Assembly: GCF_007565055.1 (NCBI RefSeq)
Contig: NC_044568.1
Location: forward strand, 22,808,620-22,872,619
Length of the DNA: 64,000 nt
Direction of reading: 5' to 3'
Source of the DNA: Rhinopithecus roxellana
Lineage: Eukaryota; Chordata; Mammalia; Primates; Cercopithecidae
The notes under the pieces are model-generated. The model was not told the origin of the DNA and ran no database searches. It saw only the letters and a list, made by a program, of their open reading frames with translations. Of this stretch, positions 21,719 to 32,391 are shown piece after piece (positions within the stretch are counted from its first letter, which is position 1; each line of letters starts with the position of its first letter). A program made the position numbers and the translations under genes.

Positions 21719-21778
<60 letters not shown>

Positions 21779-22439
21779 CTTATTCTCTTTTTTTTTCTGT
21801 CTCTCCTTCTCTGTCTCACTCTTAGCAAAGATATCTAAGAGATAAAAGCTATGAAATCCCCAGAAACAAGCAGAAATATACCAATATCGTGCAGAATTGA
21901 GGAGGTTTTCCTGTCTTCTGACATTTTTTCATGAATTCCAGAGTAGAAACAGTTGCCTCTCTGGATCATCTCTCCTTCTTACTTTCTAACTTTTGTCTCT
22001 CTCTCTCTCATTTCCTCAAGCACTGGGCTTTGTTCAGTTATTCTGACCTGTGATGCACTGGGAATGAACATGTGATAAAGGCCTTGATGAACAGAATTTT
22101 GTTAGGTGGACCTAAGCAGGGGAGAGTTTTTCATTTAGATGAAACGGTATGTGTAAAGAAACAAAGTTTAGTGAGGACCTGCATGGTTAGAAAATGGGAA
22201 GACATCAAGTGTCTCTTAGAAGAAATGAGGGTGCCTGAGACAGAGGTGAAAGCTGAAGCCAGACGTACATAATGGAATGAGACTGTCAAGAGCCCTAAAT
22301 CATCCTACCCTAGTCTAAAGCCTAAGGGTCAGGAGTTAAAAACTCAAATGCCTTAAGAGGCAGGACACAGAAGGTCAGAAAAAAAAAAAAGGACTAAAAT
22401 AAAACAGAAGGAATTGGGCTCGTAAGTGCCGTATAAAAA

Positions 22440-22672
22440 TACTCATTTGGAACACGTGGACAAATCGGCGGGAGAAATATGCACTGGGCTTGTCGGGGGT
22501 GGCAGGGGAGGGACAGCATCAGGAAGACTAGCTAATGAATGCTGGGCCGAATACCTAGGTGATGGGTTGATCTGTGTAGCAAACCACCATGGCACACATT
22601 TGCCTATGTAATAAACCTGCACATCCTGCACATGTCACCTGGAACTTAAAAGTTGAAGGGAAAAAAAGGAGA
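22440..22672 (+). mobile_element. Older L1 3' end fragment
   Basis: The text GGGCTTGTCGGGGGTGGCAG, ATACCTAGGTGATGGGTTGA, AATAAACCTGCACATCCTGC and ACATGTCACCTGGAACTTAA is the 3'UTR of an L1PB/L1MA-age element. It is 5'-truncated and diverged, and it is much older than L1-B. Confidence 0.8.
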
Positions 22673-24235
22673 CAATTTAATGGGGCTAAAAGCTGTTTGA
22701 AGCGGGCTTCATGGCTCTATGAAAATGTAATCAAACTGTCTAAACTCTAGGAAATTTTCCAAATAATGACCACCAGAAATTGTTTGAATTTTAACGTTAA
22801 AATGGCTACAGACTTTAACTTCCTTCAAAGATACAATGTATTATTAGGCATCATTCTCCTTAGAAGTGCAAAAAACTGCTTGGACTTATAAAAATTAAAG
22901 AAAAATTCGTAAAAGCAAAAAAAAATGGTCATTTGACTGTTTATTGAAACTAAATTTGGTCAAGGGTAGTGGGATGCTTTAAATCAGGTCCCTAGAAGTT
23001 GATCCTGAGAGGGGGATTCACATACAATTGGCTTATTGAGAAGATGCTCCCAGAAGATGCCAGCATAAGAATGGGGAAAGCAGGAAATAGATGGCGAAGA
23101 ATCCAAGCTGGGGTGTGATTTCAGGCCAAGGACCATGGAAGGAAGGTTCAGGTTGTTGCTGCGCTGCAGGGGAGTTCTGGAGTGGAAGGGATGCTTCAGA
23201 GTTTTCTCCCTTTATTCATGGGCTTAAAACCCCTCAGCACTTTGTACTTCTTGTGCCAGCACATGAAGAGGTGGCAGGTAGCAAAAGCCCATGGAAGCCA
23301 AGCAAAGCTCAAGCAGAAATTATGAAAAAATATGCAAAATAAACCTGCAAGAAGTCCCATCAACATCCTCTATGAGTACCCTGCTTGCAACCTGTCCTTC
23401 AGATACTGGAAACTGTTGAAAATGTTTAAACCAGACATGTCAGGCCAAGCCTCAATGTTAGCACTTTGATTCTGGACAGTGCAGAGAATCACCTGGAAAT
23501 GCACAAGGAAGGAGACAAGGAAACTCAGAGGAAGGCTGCCCAGCATGTCCAGGTTAGAGACAAAGAGGTGACAACCAAAGCAGCCAGTTTGTGGGGGCAC
23601 AAGGGCACGCACTGAGGCAGAGTCAGCACCATATTGTCAGGAAAAGCTGCAGAGAAGAGGAGGAAAGTCACACCATAGTTCCTCCTCTCTTTATTAAAGT
23701 ATTTGTTTTGGGGAAGTAGAAGGGAGATGCAAAATGTGAATCAATAAAGAAAACACACACAAGTAAACACGTGAATTGAGAGTATCCTAATGAAGGGATG
23801 AGTCAAGGAGCATCCCAATTGAGTCATCCCAATGACTGGGTTCAGAGAGAGAGCAGAAGACACTAACTCTGTGGACAGAGCATTTCCCAACTGCTAAACC
23901 CTCCCAGGGCCCCTGCCTGCTGTACAGCCTTAAGTTCCAACTTTCACACTTGACTGTGAAAATAATGTGGTCCTAACCCTGCCGGGCTATGAAGAAATCT
24001 TCTCTTGGTTTTTGGTCACCCTTGCAAATAGGCAGGAAATACTTAGCAGCCTGGGTGTAGTTCACAGTGTTCTAACAGAAGTCACCATCCTGAAATTAAC
24101 AGTGAAATTATCACGAGACCCAGAAATGGACACCAGGGCTGCACTGAAGCTGTCATAACATATTCTTGGTCATGTTGCCACTGTTTATCAGCATCACTTT
24201 GTATATAACTTATATAATTCTTACAGGTCTAGGGT
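22673..24235. other. Unassigned non-coding stretch
   Basis: No repeat family that I can name and no credible exon was seen. Several 60-80 codon frames overlap on opposite strands without motifs. Confidence 0.5.
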
Positions 24236-24239
24236 TCTT

Positions 24240-24400
24240 TTATTTTTACATTTAAACTAATATTTGTTGAGCCTTGCCTCCACGCTAAGCACTCTGAGAC
24301 CATTTCAAAAACCTCTCATTTCCTTTCTTCCTGACAACCATCATTAGCTGAGGCAACCCTGCTCCTTAAGAGTTAGATAAACTGGGATCTAACTCCAATC
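24240..24400 (-). mobile_element. MIR SINE, diverged
   Basis: A MIR-like order on the minus strand is seen: CTAAGCACTCTGAGACCATTT, then TTCCTGACAACCATCATTAG, then GATAAACTGGGATCTAACTCC. The match is weak. Confidence 0.4.
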
Positions 24401-24699
24401 TATGACTTGAGGACATCCAATAGACTCTTAATGATTTTTATAGATTCCTCGAAGGCTCATTCTCATCAGCAACTTTGACTTGGAGCAATGACATTATACC
24501 TCTTCTAAGCCTAAATTCCTTGCTACGTAAAATGTCATCACTTATCTTGGTTTTTTACAAAACAAAACCTGAAGAAAAATAATTATTTGTCTCTATAGAA
24601 GATTTTGATGAGGAATAACAGATGAAATCAACCAAAGCCAACAGACTGTAATTGAATATTAGAGATCTCTGTTACTAAAGTCCCTTATCCTGCTTCTTA

Positions 24700-25140
24700 T
24701 AGATTTTTCATTGGCTACAGCATCCTAGTAGTTTTAAGGCCTTTCCTTATATTATTGACTTGTTTTTCAACCACTGCCATCCATCTAGGAGTGGTAGTCA
24801 ATTGAATTGCTAACCATATACTTCTGACTCTCTGCCTTCTGAGCACATGGAAGGATTACTCTTCCTGCCTCCCTCCTTATGATGGGTGGGGCCGGGAGCA
24901 AGATCAATGGGTTTTAAAAGCAAATCTCTTGTGACACTTCTAGACTTGAGAATTTAATTGCCTGTGCAAGAGCCTCCTGAATTCTTTTTGTGAGTGGTAT
25001 CTGCTCCATCAGCCTGGCTATAAGCAAAGCCTTTCTGTTAACTCACAATGATTATATAGAATGAGCAAGAAATAAACTCTTGTTTTAAACCATTGAGATT
25101 ATAGGATTGTTAATCACCACAACATAATCTAGCCTGTCCA
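24700..25140 (+). mobile_element. Probable ERVL/MaLR-type LTR remnant
   Basis: The 3' part has CTCCATCAGCCTGGCTATAA, then GAGCAAGAAATAAACTCTTG, then TTAAACCATTGAGATTATAG, and ends near ACATAATCTAGCCTGTCCAG. This order is typical of old non-coding LTRs with an AATAAA signal. No internal viral genes are next to it. The exact family was not determined. Confidence 0.4.
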
Positions 25141-25144
25141 GATA

Positions 25145-26150
25145 GACCCCCTCATTCTTGACCTACCAGACTGCACTTTCCCTACTTTGGGCATAAATGA
25201 AATCATGCAGTATGTACTCATCTATGTCTAGTTAATTTGTTCAGCATAACATTTCAAAAAATCATCCATCTCGTTGAGTATATCAGTAGTGTGTTCTTTG
25301 TGATGTTTGAATAAGAAATAGAACACAATCTTAATTATTGTAGTTGTATAGGTCATCTTCACATTCAAAAGACTAATTTTTCTAATTTGTTCTTTTAAAA
25401 TATGACATTGGCTATTCCAGGTACTTCGCATTTCCATATAAAACTTTAGAAATATATTGTTGTTTCTGTAAAATGTCTGCCAGATTTTGAATGAAGTTAA
25501 ATTAAATATTTAGCAATTTGGGGAGAAATTATATTTTTAATATCAGGTTGTCCTATCCTTGACTATGGTATCTCTTTTCATTTACTTATGACTCCAATTT
25601 TTCTCAGTTAATTTGGAGTATTTAATTTTCAAATTTTTGCCTCCACATATTTAGAAACGGTTTGTGTTTATCTTTCGACCTTGTATCCTATGACTTTTTC
25701 TAAATTCACTTATTTAACTCTAGTAGTTTATTTGTTGAGATCTTTGGTTTTCCTCAAATTGTATGTTTTTTATTTATTTTTCTTGTCTTATTTTCTTTGG
25801 CTGGAGCCTCCTGAACCATGTTGACTAGATAAGGTATGAGTGGATATACGTACGTTGTTTCTACATGTAGAGGGTAAAACTTTCAAGATTTTACTATTGA
25901 ATATTATGTTAGTTGTGGTTTGTTTAATGCCCTTTATCAAGTTGAGGAGTTTACCTGTATTCCTAATTTTTTGGGCTTTTAAAGTTTCTCCCTTATCGTT
26001 AATGGATCGTTTAAACAGAAGCTTTTTCAACATTAATTGAAATGTTCATATTTTTGTCCCCTATTGTTCTGTTTAAGTGGTGAATGTCATTTGTTGAACA
26101 CATGGTAACTGACCAATTTATTATAATTGTTTCTTATAATACCCCTAAAT
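25145..26150 (-). mobile_element. Old L1M fragment, antisense, RT region and 3' part
   Basis: Near 25,210-25,265 the text resembles an antisense L1 3'UTR (AGCATAACATTTCAAAAAATC). From about 25,370 to 26,150 it reads as antisense ORF2 reverse-transcriptase sequence, with CTGGAGCCTCCTGAACCATG and TATTATGTTAGTTGTGGTTTG. The minus frame at 26033-25788 still shows a decayed NIIFNSKILKVLP block. It is heavily mutated. Confidence 0.65.
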
Positions 26151-27140
26151 TATAGGATAGAGAAAATTATTTCATATTTTATATTTTCAGATATTGCTAT
26201 GCCTATTACCAGATTATTAAACTCTTAATATTCGGCCATGTTTCTTTTTTTTGAAAAGAAGTGAAATGTACAGATACAGCTAAAGACTACCCACCCTCAT
26301 TTCCATCTCCTTTCCTAGTACTAAAATTGATGAGAATCCTTCATCAAATTTTATACTTTCTACCTAAAGTGTTCCTGCAACTGAACATAGGATTATTTCG
26401 CATGTTTTTAACATGAGCATAAGTGATATCTAATTGTCTTTGACATTTTGCACTTTTAGAAGTTAGTTTTGTGAATCTAAGGTGAGACAAGTGTCTAAAT
26501 GTATTTGATTTTGTATATGAATGACAATCTTCACCAATCCCCTGCCCTCGCCTCCACTCAATACCATCAATTCAATTGCCTATCCATAACTCACTCATTA
26601 GAAAGCCAATTCTGAAATATAGCAAGTACTCATTTACGTGCTCGCATGTTTTGGGATTCTAATTATAATACTGTATAATATTGATGCATAAAAGGTTGAC
26701 ATATTTTCCCATCTCTGTACCAATACCATTCTGAAATAATTATTAAAGTTCACCTTAAATATTGTCAATGTTAGTGTGACCCTCACCTTTTTTCCCTCTG
26801 TCCTTTACTCTTTCATATTAACTTTAGAGTAAGGTTATTTAGTTTCCAAAAGAAACACTTTGGAATTTTAATAATATTTAATGGAGTAAAGGGTGTCTTT
26901 TACTATAAGTAAAGACTAACATGAGATTAATTTAAGGCAAATTGGTATATTTTACATACTAAATCTTCCCACCCTTAAAATGTTATATAAATGTATAATT
27001 TTATATGTATATATTTATTTATATATATATGGTCTTACTTTCTTCAATATTTTATTTTATAAATATGTCATTGTGTTTTATATTTTAGTTCCTGTTGTAA
27101 ATATTTAAAAATCATATTTCCTAATCAGTTTCTATTAGAC
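26151..27140. other. AT-rich unassigned stretch
   Basis: This AT-rich sequence has no clear repeat signature. It lies between two antisense L1M fragments and may be very old L1 DNA, but I cannot support that from the text. Confidence 0.4.
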
Positions 27141-27149
27141 ACCATTGAT

Positions 27150-27487
27150 TTTTTTAAAATTGTATATTTTGACACTGAACTATTACCTAACAATACTGAT
27201 AAACACTCTCGTTTGTTCCAATAAATCATCTGTAGATATTTAAATATTTTCAACAAAGATATTATTTGTGAACACTTTTGATTATTTTCTTTCAATTGCT
27301 GCATTTTCCTTTCTTTCTCCTTCCTTCTCTCTCTTCCTCTCTCCTTGAGTCCATTTTTCTTTCCTTCTTTTATTCCTTCTTTTCCTCCTTCCTTAATTTA
27401 CTAGCTAAGACCTCCAGAATAGGGTTGAATAAAAGATATAATAATGGGAATTCACATCTTGAGCATCAGTTTAATAGAAATGTTTTT
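27150..27487 (-). mobile_element. Old L1M fragment, antisense RT region, with pyrimidine expansion
   Basis: CTAGCTAAGACCTCCAGAATAG followed by GGTTGAATAAAAGATATAAT is antisense L1 RT sequence. A polypyrimidine (TTCC)-rich run at 27300-27395 interrupts it. The same RT region is present at about 25,790, so these are two different insertions. Confidence 0.6.
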
Positions 27488-27510
27488 TTTTGTTTGTTTG
27501 TTTTTTTTAG

Positions 27511-28585
27511 ATAAATTGGACTTTATTAAAATTAAAGTCTTTGTGCTTTAAAGGACACTATCAAGAAAATGAGAATACCACCCACAGAATAAGAGAAAAT
27601 ATTTGCAAATTATATATCTGTTAAGGTTCTAGTATTCAGGATATGTAAAGAACTCTTACACTTAAACAATAAAAAGGCAAATAACCCAACTAAAGATGTA
27701 TAAATAATCCAAATAGATATTTCTTCAGAGAAGATACGCAAATGGTCAATAAACACATGAAAAGATGCTCAACATCATTACTCTTTAGAGAAATGCCAGT
27801 TAAAACCACAATAAGGTCTTATGTTTATGTCTTTGATCCACTTTGAACTGATTTTTGTGAATGGTGTAAAATAAGGGTCCAATTTTATTTTTTTGAATAT
27901 GCATATCCAGTTTTCCCAACACCATTTATTAAAGAGACTATTCTTTCCCCATTATATATTTTTGGCACCTTGTTGAAGATTAGATGATCATATATGTGTG
28001 GGTTTATGTCTGGGCTGTCTATTCTGTTCCATCGGTCTATGTGTCTGCTTTTATGCCAGTACCATATTTTGATTACTACAGCTTGGTACTATAGTTTGAA
28101 ATCAGGATATATGATGCCTGCAGCTTTGTTCTTACTGCTCAAAATTGTTTTAGCTATGTGGATTCTGTTGTGGTTATATATGCATTTTAGAATTTTTTTT
28201 CTATAAAAAAATAACAAATGTTGGTAAGGATGTGGAGAAAAGGAAACCCTTTCACTGCTGTACACTATTGGGAGGGAATGTAAATTGGTACAAACATTAT
28301 GGAAATCAGTACAGAGGTTCCTCAAAAAATTAAAAATAGAACTACCACAGGGTCTAGCAACCCACTTCTGGGTATATATCCAAAAGAAATAAAATCACTG
28401 TCTCAAAGACATATCTGCGCTTTCATATTCATTGCAGGATTATTCAAAGTAGTCAAGATAGAAAAACAATCTAAGTGTCCATTAGCAAATGAATGAGTGC
28501 ACACAATGTGGCATATATATTCATCCTTTAAAAGAAGGAAATCCTGCCATTTACAACAATGCAGATGAACCTTGAGGACATTATC
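27511..28585 (+). mobile_element. Old L1 mosaic with inverted middle segment
   Basis: Positions 27511-27815 are sense ORF2 text (TTGGACTTTATTAAAATTAAAG). Positions 27816-28200 are antisense ORF2 text (ACCATTTATTAAAGAGACTATTC, CCATCGGTCTATGTGTC) that lies upstream of the first block in L1. Positions 28205-28583 are again sense and continue the first block (GGATGTGGAGAAAAGG, CTTCTGGGTATATATCC, CTTGAGGACATTAT). This needs either two insertions or a rearranged twin-primed copy. L1-D interrupts its 3' end. Confidence 0.7.
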
Positions 28586-30042
28586 TTTTTTTTTTTTTTT
28601 ATTATACTTTAAGTTCTAGGGTACATGTGCATAACGTGCAGGTTTGTTACATATGTATACTTATGCCATGTTGGTGTGCTGCACCCATCAACTCGTCAGC
28701 ACCCATCAATTCATCATTTATATCAGGTATAACTCCCCAATGCAATCCCTCCCTCCTCCCCCTCCCCCCTCCCCATAATAGGCCCCAGTGCGTGATGTTC
28801 CCCTTCCCGAGTCCAAGTGATCTCATTGTTCAGTTCCCACCTATGAGTGAGAACATGCGGTGTTTGGTTTTCTGTTCTTGTGATAGTTTGCTAAGAATGA
28901 TGGTTTCCAGCTGCATCCGTGTCCCTACAAAGGACGCAAACTCATCCTTTTTTATGGCTGCATAGTATTCCATGGTGTATATGTGCCACATTTTCTTAAT
29001 CCAGTCTGTCACAAATGGACATTTGGGTTGATTCCAAGTCTTTGCTATTGTGAATAGTGCCACAATAAACATACGTGTGCATGTGTCTTTAGAGCAGCAT
29101 GATTTATAATCGTTTGGGTATATACCCAGTAGTGGGATGGCTGGGTCATATGGTACATCTAGTTCTAGATCCTTGAGGAATCGCCATACTGTTTTCCATA
29201 ATGGTTGAACTAGTTTACAATCCCACCAACAGTGTAAAAGTGTTCCTATTTCTCCACATCCTCTCCAGCACCTGTTGTTTCCTGACTTTTTAATGATTGC
29301 CATTCTAACTGGTGTGAGATGGTATCTCATTGTTGTTTTGATTTGCATTTCTCTGATGGCCAGTGATGATGAGCATTTTTTCATGTGTCTGTTGGCTGTA
29401 TGAATGTCTTCTTTTGAAAAATGTCTGTTCATAGCCTTTCCCCACTTTTTGATGGGGTTGTTTGTTTTTTTCTTGTAAATTTGTTTGAGTTATTTGTAGA
29501 TTCTGGATATTAGCCCTTTGTCAGATGAGTAGATTGCAAAAATTTTCTCCCATTCTGTAGGTTGCCTGTTCACTCTGATGGTAGTTTCTTTTGCTGTGCA
29601 GAAGCTCTTTAGTTTAATTAGATCCCATGTGTCAATTTTGGCTTTTGTTGCCGTTGCTTTTGGTGTTCTAGACATGAAGTCCTTGCCCATGCCTATGTCC
29701 TCAATGGTACTACCTAGGTTTTCTTCTAGGGTTTTTATGGTATTAGGTCTAACATTTAAGTCTCTAATCCATCTTGAATTAATTTTCGTATAAGGAGTAA
29801 GGAAAGGATCCAGTTTCAGCTTTCTACTTATGGCTAGCCAATTTTCCCAGCACCATTTATTAAATAGGGAATCCTTTCCCCATTTCTTGTTTCTCTCAGG
29901 TTTGTCAAAGATCAGATGGCTGTAGATGTGTGGTATTATTTCTGAGGACTCTGTTCTGTTCCATTGGTCTATATCTCTGTTTTGGTACCAGTACCATGCT
30001 GTTTTGGTTACTGTAGCCTTGTAGTATAGTTTGAAGTCAGGT
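28586..30042 (-). mobile_element. L1: L1-D: 5'-truncated young L1, 1.46 kb
   Basis: The copy starts with a 15-nt poly(T), then antisense 3'UTR and the ORF2 C-terminal third, and stops at 30042 within ORF2 (TTTGAAGTCAGGT). It carries the lineage-specific 18-bp 3'UTR duplication. I find no TSD. The flanks GAGGACATTAT (left) and GCTAGAAAATACC (right) align as one continuous old L1 sequence, so the insertion looks blunt. The 5' truncation is the usual fate of L1 copies. Confidence 0.93.
28830..30042 (-). pseudogene. L1 ORF2: L1-D ORF2 C-terminal part, one stop
   Basis: About 400 codons of ORF2 remain, from just after the RT domain to the natural stop. The two open pieces are in the same frame and are split by a Glu codon turned TAA at 29490-29492. 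The Cys-rich motif is still readable (C-x3-C-x7-H-x4-C). No start or promoter is present, so it cannot be expressed as ORF2p. Confidence 0.9.
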
Positions 30043-30099
30043 GCTAGAAAATACCCAGGACACATTTTTCTTTTCTTCCTTTCCTTTTATTTTGTTTCA

Positions 30100-30260
30100 T
30101 AATACACAGTCCCTCACAACCTTGTGAGTTGTTTATAACCCTATGAATTATGTACAATTAACTCCCTTTTCTGTGCATGAAATTGTCACTTAAAGGGATT
30201 CATACCAAAGGTTACTGAATCAGAAGGAGATACCAAGAATTTGAGTATTGGGCTACCCGA
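30100..30260 (-). mobile_element. MIR SINE, diverged
   Basis: CCTCACAACCTTGTGAG followed by an ACTCCCTTTTCTGTGCATG segment and a GTCACTTAAAGG segment follow the antisense MIR order, as in typical copies (TCCTCACAACAACCCTATGAG). Moderately weak. Confidence 0.45.
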
Positions 30261-30295
30261 CCATGGTGTCTCTGCTTTCTCCACCTCAATTGTTG

Positions 30296-30380
30296 TAGTT
30301 AGTATTATTGCTGTCATTGTTGCTAGTACTAGTATTATCATTATTATAATATTTTGTCGTTGTTATAGTTGCAGGCAGTG
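30296..30380. repeat. (TTG/ATT)-rich low-complexity tract
   Basis: The tract alternates GTTG, TATT and ATTATT units without a strict period. It gives a chance minus-strand frame rich in Asn and Thr, which is not a gene. Confidence 0.7.
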
Positions 30381-31340
30381 AATATTCATGCTGGTACATT
30401 GTATATGACTTCTTTTTTTTCCGCCACAATGTTGATAGACATCTCTTCAAGAAATTATATGTTGCCAAACCCACCAGTTCAGTTGACAAGAAGAATATGC
30501 TGTCATGTCCACGTAAATAGTATTTCGAACATCTACAAAGTAGAGGTGGAAGAAGAAGCAGTTTTTAGTTTATTAAGTAATTATGTAAAAGACATAATAA
30601 TGTCTTTCATCATAAAATATAAAAAGAATGAAGTGTATTTGCAAAACATTTATCCTCCAAAAAAGCAGATAAATGGTCCCAATATCCCTTCAATGTCATT
30701 TAATTTTCTTATTGATTTTTTTTTTTTTGAGAAATACGTATATGGTCTTTCCCTGCTGGCTCTCAGCTATGCCAGCTTTGTGCTTTGAAACCTGACCAAC
30801 CCACCTACATCCTCGTTGAGTAGCTAATGCCATGGAACTTTGGACGCTCAAGGACTCATTTGTGCATAGGCAGGACAGATGCATTTGATTTGCTTCCTTC
30901 CCCAACTCTCTTTGTCCTCACTCATTTCTACAGCCCAGAGACTTCCAACTCCTTCTTTTGTTTCCTTTCTTCATCACTTGCTGAATAACTGCCACCCCCC
31001 AGAACCAAAGTCTATATTGGATTCTCTGGTTGCATATCAGTTTTTAAATGCTTCTGGCCGTGCCAAATTTATAAAAATTAATCCAGTCCTGGACCCTAGA
31101 ACAGCACCTTGTCATGCTATGTGTATGTGTAGTGGGGGACCTCGTCAGGGTTAGGCTTGACTCCCCTCCTCTTCCTGATTTGGATGTTCTCTGGTATTTA
31201 TAATGTTTGGAATGTCAAAGAATATTGCACAACCCCACATCTCTTCTTTTGTCTTTAACTCTCTGTGATCCCAAAAGGGACCCCTTCAGCCAACAGCTGT
31301 TCATAAGTGAGTAACAAAAAAAAATGTGTTTAGAGTACTC
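30381..31340. other. Unassigned non-coding stretch before L1-C
   Basis: No named repeat or exon was seen. A plus-strand frame of 139 codons (30369-30788) has no recognisable motif and ends in a T-rich run. Confidence 0.5.
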
Positions 31341-31357
31341 TTTTAAAAGCCTAAGAG

Positions 31358-32391
31358 GAAGAACCGGAGCAAGATGGCCGAATAGGAACAGCTCCAGTCT
31401 CCAACTCCCAGCGCGAGCGACACAGAAGACCGGTGATTTCTGCATTTTCAACTGAGGTACTGGGGTCATCTCACTAGGGAGTGCCGGACAATCGGTGCTG
31501 GTCAGCTGTTGCAGCCTGACCAGCGAGAGCTGAAGCAGGGCGAGGCATCGCCTCACCTGGAAGCGCAAGGGGGAAGGGAATCCGTTTTCCTAGCCAGGGG
31601 AACTGAGACACACAACACCTAGAAAATCGGGTAACTCCCACCCCAATACTGCGCTTTAAGCAAGCAGGCACACCAGGAGAATATATCCCACACCTGGCCG
31701 GGAGGGTCCCACGCCCACGGAGCCTCCCTCACTGCTAACACAGCAGTCTGCGGCGATCTATCCGCAAGGCAGCAGCGAGGCTGGGGGAGGGGCGGCCGCC
31801 ATTGCTGAGGCTTAAGTAGGTAAACAAAGCCGCTGGGAAGCTCGAACTGGGTGGAGCTCACAGCAGCTCAAGGAAGCCTGCCTGTCTCTGTAGTCTCCAC
31901 CTCTGGGGACAGCGCACAGCTGAAGACCAACAGGGGAAGCAGCAGGGGCTGGTGCAGACGCGAACGACTCTGTCTGACAGCTTTGGGAGAGCCGTGGATC
32001 TCCCAACGCGGAGGTTGAGATCTGAGAACGGACAGACTGCCTGCTCAGGTGGGTCCCTGACCCCTGAGTAGCCTAGCTGGGAGACATCCCCCACTAGGGG
32101 CAGTCTGACACCCCACATCTCACAGGGTGGAGTACACCCCTGAGAGGAAACTTCCAAAGGAAGAATCAGACAGGTACACTCGCTGTTCAGCAATATTCTA
32201 TCTTCGGCAACCTCTGCTGCTGATACCCAGGCAAACAGGGTCTGGAGTGGACCTCAAGCAATCTCCAACAGACCAACAGACAGTCCTTCTGACTGTCAGA
32301 AGGAAAACTATCAAACAGGAAGGACACCTATACCAAAACCCCATCAGTACGTCACCATCATCAAAGACCAGAGACAGATGAAACCACAAAG
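31358..32391 (+). promoter_or_regulatory. L1-C 5'UTR with canonical YY1 site
   Basis: The 1,034-bp region has CAAGATGGCCGAATAGGAAC near its start (31370-31389), the canonical L1 YY1 site and start region. The remaining sequence is almost identical to the L1-A 5'UTR on the opposite strand. An antisense promoter is expected from the family. Confidence 0.8.

Larger units (their letters stand above)
15526..21788 (+). mobile_element. L1: L1-B: full-length L1 with both ORFs intact
   Basis: The element body is 15544-21770. An 18-bp TSD (AAAAAATTCTTATTCTCT) lies at 15526-15543 and 21771-21788. The insertion site reads TT/AAAAAA, the preferred L1 endonuclease target. Layout is 5'UTR 15544-16570, ORF1 16571-17587, a 63-bp spacer, ORF2 17651-21478, 3'UTR 21479-21715 and about 55 pure A. 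Perfect TSDs, the long uninterrupted A-tail and open ORFs show a recent insertion. It is the best candidate in the window for a retrotransposition-competent element. Confidence 0.98.

Noticed and set aside
28830..29432. 200-codon minus-strand frame read as an independent gene
   Set aside because: It is the C-terminal part of ORF2 in the 5'-truncated L1-D, without promoter or start context.
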